Positions 13,650-15,211 of a DNA stretch of 15,211 bases are shown here, piece after piece. The DNA comes from Clostridiales bacterium (lineage in GTDB: Bacteria; Bacillota_A; Clostridia; Christensenellales; CAG-917), in assembly GCA_031282095.1 (NCBI GenBank), contig JAITEJ010000140.1:1-15211 (forward strand), given 5' to 3'. Position numbers and translations under genes: made by a program. The stretch's first letter is position 1; each line of letters starts with the position of its first letter. The notes beneath the pieces are model-generated. The model was not told the origin of the DNA. It made no database searches and saw only the letters and a list, made by a program, of their open reading frames with translations.

Positions 13650-13750
13650 TCCGGTTAAGCGGGAGATAAAAAACGAACGGCGTTCTGCCGGAAATAGGCT
13701 TTTTGTGCGCGGTGGGTTTAAAAGCCGTACGACGGGTCAATAATCTCCGT

Positions 13751-14167
13751 ATGAAAAAAACAATGCTCGGATTCATGATTTTTTTGACGGCGGTTTTGCT
13801 TACGGCGTTTTATTCCCCGTGCGATTTTCACAGCCTGGCCGCGGGGTTGTCGGCGGTATATAGGATATACACGATCGAGCCGATAGGCGCTCCCGTATTC
13901 GGCGTGAACGGCAGAACCGTCTACATATCCGACGATGCAAACGCACATGCGATAGGAGAGGAACTGACATTTGACGGCGGCGCTTCGGATAAGGAAAAAA
14001 TTTTGCTGCGTTTCTTTGTGATAAGCCACCATGTTCAAGAACTGGACGGCGTAACGGTGATAACGGGGCATTCCGCAAGATTGCCGGGCATGGGCGATAA
14101 TATTCAGATAGCCTTCAACGGCTCGCGTTATAAGGTCGGCACGCCGCTGTTGCTTGGTGGCTATTAG
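13751..14167 (+). CDS. YwmB-like secreted or membrane-anchored protein (138 aa)
   Basis: The ATG at 13751 gives a typical signal or anchor segment, MKKTMLGFMIFLTAVLLTAF, so it is preferred over the TTG at 13703; its ribosome site is poor. The C-terminal half carries a pattern I associate with the YwmB (TATA-box-binding-like fold) family of Firmicutes: HHVQELDGVTVITGHSARLP, then DNIQIAFNGSRYKVGTPLLL ending GGY, matching the family's NIQIA...GTPL.L..Y end. Bacillus YwmB is longer, so this is a reduced version. YwmB function is not established; in Bacillus the gene lies upstream of murAA, spoIID and spoIIQ, and a spoIIQ-like gene follows here, which supports the assignment. The last ~55 bases recur as decayed copies downstream. 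Certainty on being a real exported protein is good, on the family moderate. Confidence 0.6.
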   Translation: MKKTMLGFMIFLTAVLLTAFYSPCDFHSLAAGLSAVYRIYTIEPIGAPVFGVNGRTVYISDDANAHAIGEELTFDGGASDKEKILLRFFVISHHVQELDGVTVITGHSARLPGMGDNIQIAFNGSRYKVGTPLLLGGY

Positions 14168-14500
14168 TATCTTTAATAGGACTTTGGCGCGGAACATTCT
14201 TTCAACGGTCTGTATTACAAGGTTCGACATTCCGCCGCCGAGTGACCGGGCGCTCGTTAATCGGGCTTAAACGCATAATGTTGCACGAACATCCCTTATA
14301 TAAGGTTGGCATATAACGGCATACCGGGCTTTTATTAACAGGACTTTCATGCTGAGCGTCATATAAAAAACTCGCATGGTATAAAGACCGGCATACCGCT
14401 TTCGTTGAGTGACTGTCAGACTTTTATTAATTTAAATTCAATGCGGAATACTGTCGTAATAATCTTCGTTATAAGACCGTTATGCCGCCGCTGTCGAAAA
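14110..14500. repeat. Decayed tandem copies of the ywmB-like gene 3' end
   Basis: The gene's end, TTCAACGGCTCGCGTTATAA followed by GGTCGGCACGCCGCTGTTG, recurs in degraded form. Anchors are TATAAGG 14129 (in the gene), TACAAGG 14216, TATAAGG 14299, TATAAAG 14380 and TATAAGA 14470, spaced 87, 83, 81 and 90 bp. Copy 2 still encodes FNG.YYKV before a stop; copies 3 and 4 keep GGCATACCG; copy 5 keeps GCCGCCGCTGTCG. Between anchors, units also share ..TTTA.TAA.AGGACTTT. No copy has an intact frame. Confidence 0.55.
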
Positions 14501-14771
14501 ACTGATGGAATTGACTATGTTTCGGAAGATTATTTTTCGTACGGCAAGTTACTGACAATCGGTTTCGTCATTCGGCGCAACGAGGCGTTAAAGACCGCTT
14601 ATCTGGATTTTTTGTTTCGTTTTTCAAGACCTTCCTTTACACCGAAGTTTTACATTTAATGATTTTTGCCGTTACTTTTATTTCACATAAAGCGATTTTA
14701 AAATATAAAAACGTATGTATAAACAGCAAAATATGGGGAAATAATCAATGTAAACGGAGGTAACACACAAT
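14168..14771. other. Intergenic region between the ywmB-like and spoIIQ-like genes
   Basis: 604 bp. The first ~330 bp are the decayed repeats listed separately. From 14500 to 14700 the sequence is increasingly AT-rich with no convincing gene; a frame opening with TTG at 14405 runs through the repeats and lacks a ribosome site. The last 60 bp hold the sigma-F-type promoter and the GGAGGT ribosome site of the next gene. No clear terminator for the ywmB-like gene was found. Confidence 0.5.
14717..14745 (+). promoter_or_regulatory. Sigma-F-type (forespore) promoter of the spoIIQ-like gene
   Basis: GTATA (14717-14721), a 15-nt spacer, and GGAAATAAT (14737-14745) match the sigma-F pattern GywTA-N15-GGnrAnAnT at every defined position I recall. 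Transcription would begin near 14752, giving a leader of about 20 nt with GGAGGT at 14756-14761. In Bacillus subtilis spoIIQ is a sigma-F gene, so site and gene support each other. The AT-rich surroundings raise the chance of a coincidental match; sigma-G recognises a similar pattern. Confidence 0.55.
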
Positions 14772-15211
14772 ATGAGCAAGATCAAAGAAAATACTGCGAG
14801 ATTCGGAAGATTCTTAAAGCGAAACATTTACGTAATACTGATAGTCCTTTGCGGCGTAGCGGTGGCTACGGTAATAGGCTTAGCCATAGGAGGCGTCTTT
14901 AATGCGGAGGAAGCTCCGGCAATTATCGACCCGATTCCCGACGGTCCCGACGACCCGGCGGGACCTGTCGAGCCGAGCGATCCCGTAGACCCCATAGGTC
15001 CCGTCGACCCGGTCGATCCGATTGATCCGATAGGTCCGGGCACTGATGATCCGACCGACCCTGTAGGACCTGTCGCCCCTGCGCCGAGTTATATTATACC
15101 CGTATACGGTGCGACGATCACAAATGTATATGAGCTTTATCCGACGGTATTCTATTCGAAAATCAAGGAGAGCGGAGCTCATTTCGGCATCGATTTCCAA
15201 GCGCCCGAGGG
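14772..15211 (+). CDS. spoIIQ: SpoIIQ-like M23-family protein (partial, 3' end beyond the window)
   Basis: Start ATG 14772 follows GGAGGT (14756-14761) by 10 nt. The product has a basic N-terminus, one membrane anchor at ~18-41, a linker of ~50 residues made almost wholly of DPV/DPI/GPV triplets (53-105), then the start of an LytM/M23 domain: [20 protein letters not shown] followed by [16 protein letters not shown]. The Y-S-K....W/G..H.G.D signature is that of SpoIIQ, the forespore membrane protein that pairs with SpoIIIAH across the intermembrane space during engulfment. The first M23 zinc ligands His137 and Asp141 (HxGxD) are present, so unlike the Bacillus protein it may bind metal, as reported for clostridial SpoIIQ. 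The rest of the domain lies outside. Alternative: a vegetative M23 cell-wall hydrolase with the same topology; the sigma-F-like promoter and the ywmB neighbour favour SpoIIQ. Confidence 0.7.
   Translation, partial: MSKIKENTARFGRFLKRNIYVILIVLCGVAVATVIGLAIGGVFNAEEAPAIIDPIPDGPDDPAGPVEPSDPVDPIGPVDPVDPIDPIGPGTDDPTDPVGPVAPAPSYIIPVYGATITNVYELYPTVFYSKIKESGAHFGIDFQAPE

Noticed and set aside
14405..14659. 84-codon plus-strand frame before the spoIIQ-like gene
   Set aside because: It starts with TTG inside the decayed repeats, lacks a ribosome site and shows no family resemblance.
14828..15043. Minus-strand frame encoding a collagen-like Gly-Ser-Thr repeat ([11 protein letters not shown] type)
   Set aside because: It is the antisense of the DPV/DPI/GPV linker of the spoIIQ-like gene, which has a start, ribosome site, membrane anchor and M23 domain. 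The Gly periodicity follows from reverse-complementing Asp-Pro codons.

Overview
The window looks like chromosome from a Gram-positive, endospore-forming lineage, most likely an uncultured member of the Clostridia. The evidence is a VanW/G5-type surface protein, a SwrC-like RND permease of the Firmicutes type, a YwmB-like protein, a SpoIIQ-like M23 protein with a sigma-F-type promoter, strong AGGAGG-type ribosome binding sites and consensus TTGACA/TATAAT promoters. Base composition is roughly balanced. There are no rRNAs, tRNAs, CRISPR arrays, transposases or phage genes. The taxonomic placement is inference.

Layout: (1) 1-341, the 3' end of a VanW-family gene; (2) 573-1403 on the minus strand, a PHP-family phosphoesterase of the histidinol-phosphatase type; (3) 1592-2101, a small helical protein of unknown function; (4) 2690-3967, a large lipoprotein of unknown function, followed by a terminator, a REP-like repeat pair and a hairpin-dense spacer; (5) 4496-10546, a giant (2016 aa) RND permease with greatly enlarged extracytoplasmic domains and a repetitive acidic cytoplasmic tail; (6) 11045-11371, a small cupin behind a consensus promoter that leaves almost no leader; (7) 11429-11773, three 115-bp tandem repeats; (8) 11937-13430, an MFS transporter behind a perfect consensus promoter with repeated operator-like motifs; (9) 13751-14167, a YwmB-like secreted or anchored protein; (10) 14772 to the end, the start of a spoIIQ-like gene.

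How the genes may work together: the lipoprotein and the RND protein could form one envelope system, but each has its own candidate promoter, so this rests only on proximity and shared localisation. The ywmB-like and spoIIQ-like pair recalls the Bacillus subtilis order ywmB-murAA-spoIID-spoIIQ, without murAA and spoIID between them here. The spoIIQ-like gene carries a match to the forespore sigma-F promoter pattern.

The most unusual theme is what happens at the 3' ends of genes. Several genes are followed by degenerate direct copies of their own last 50-100 bases: clearly after the RND gene (an out-of-frame remnant of the acidic tail beyond the stop), after ywmB (four decayed copies) and after the MFS gene (one copy). 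A tandem array also begins in the terminator of the cupin gene. This suggests repeated local duplication at gene ends followed by decay. I did not find a recognisable new defence or mobile system; the strongest novelty candidates are the RND architecture and these 3'-end repeat remnants.
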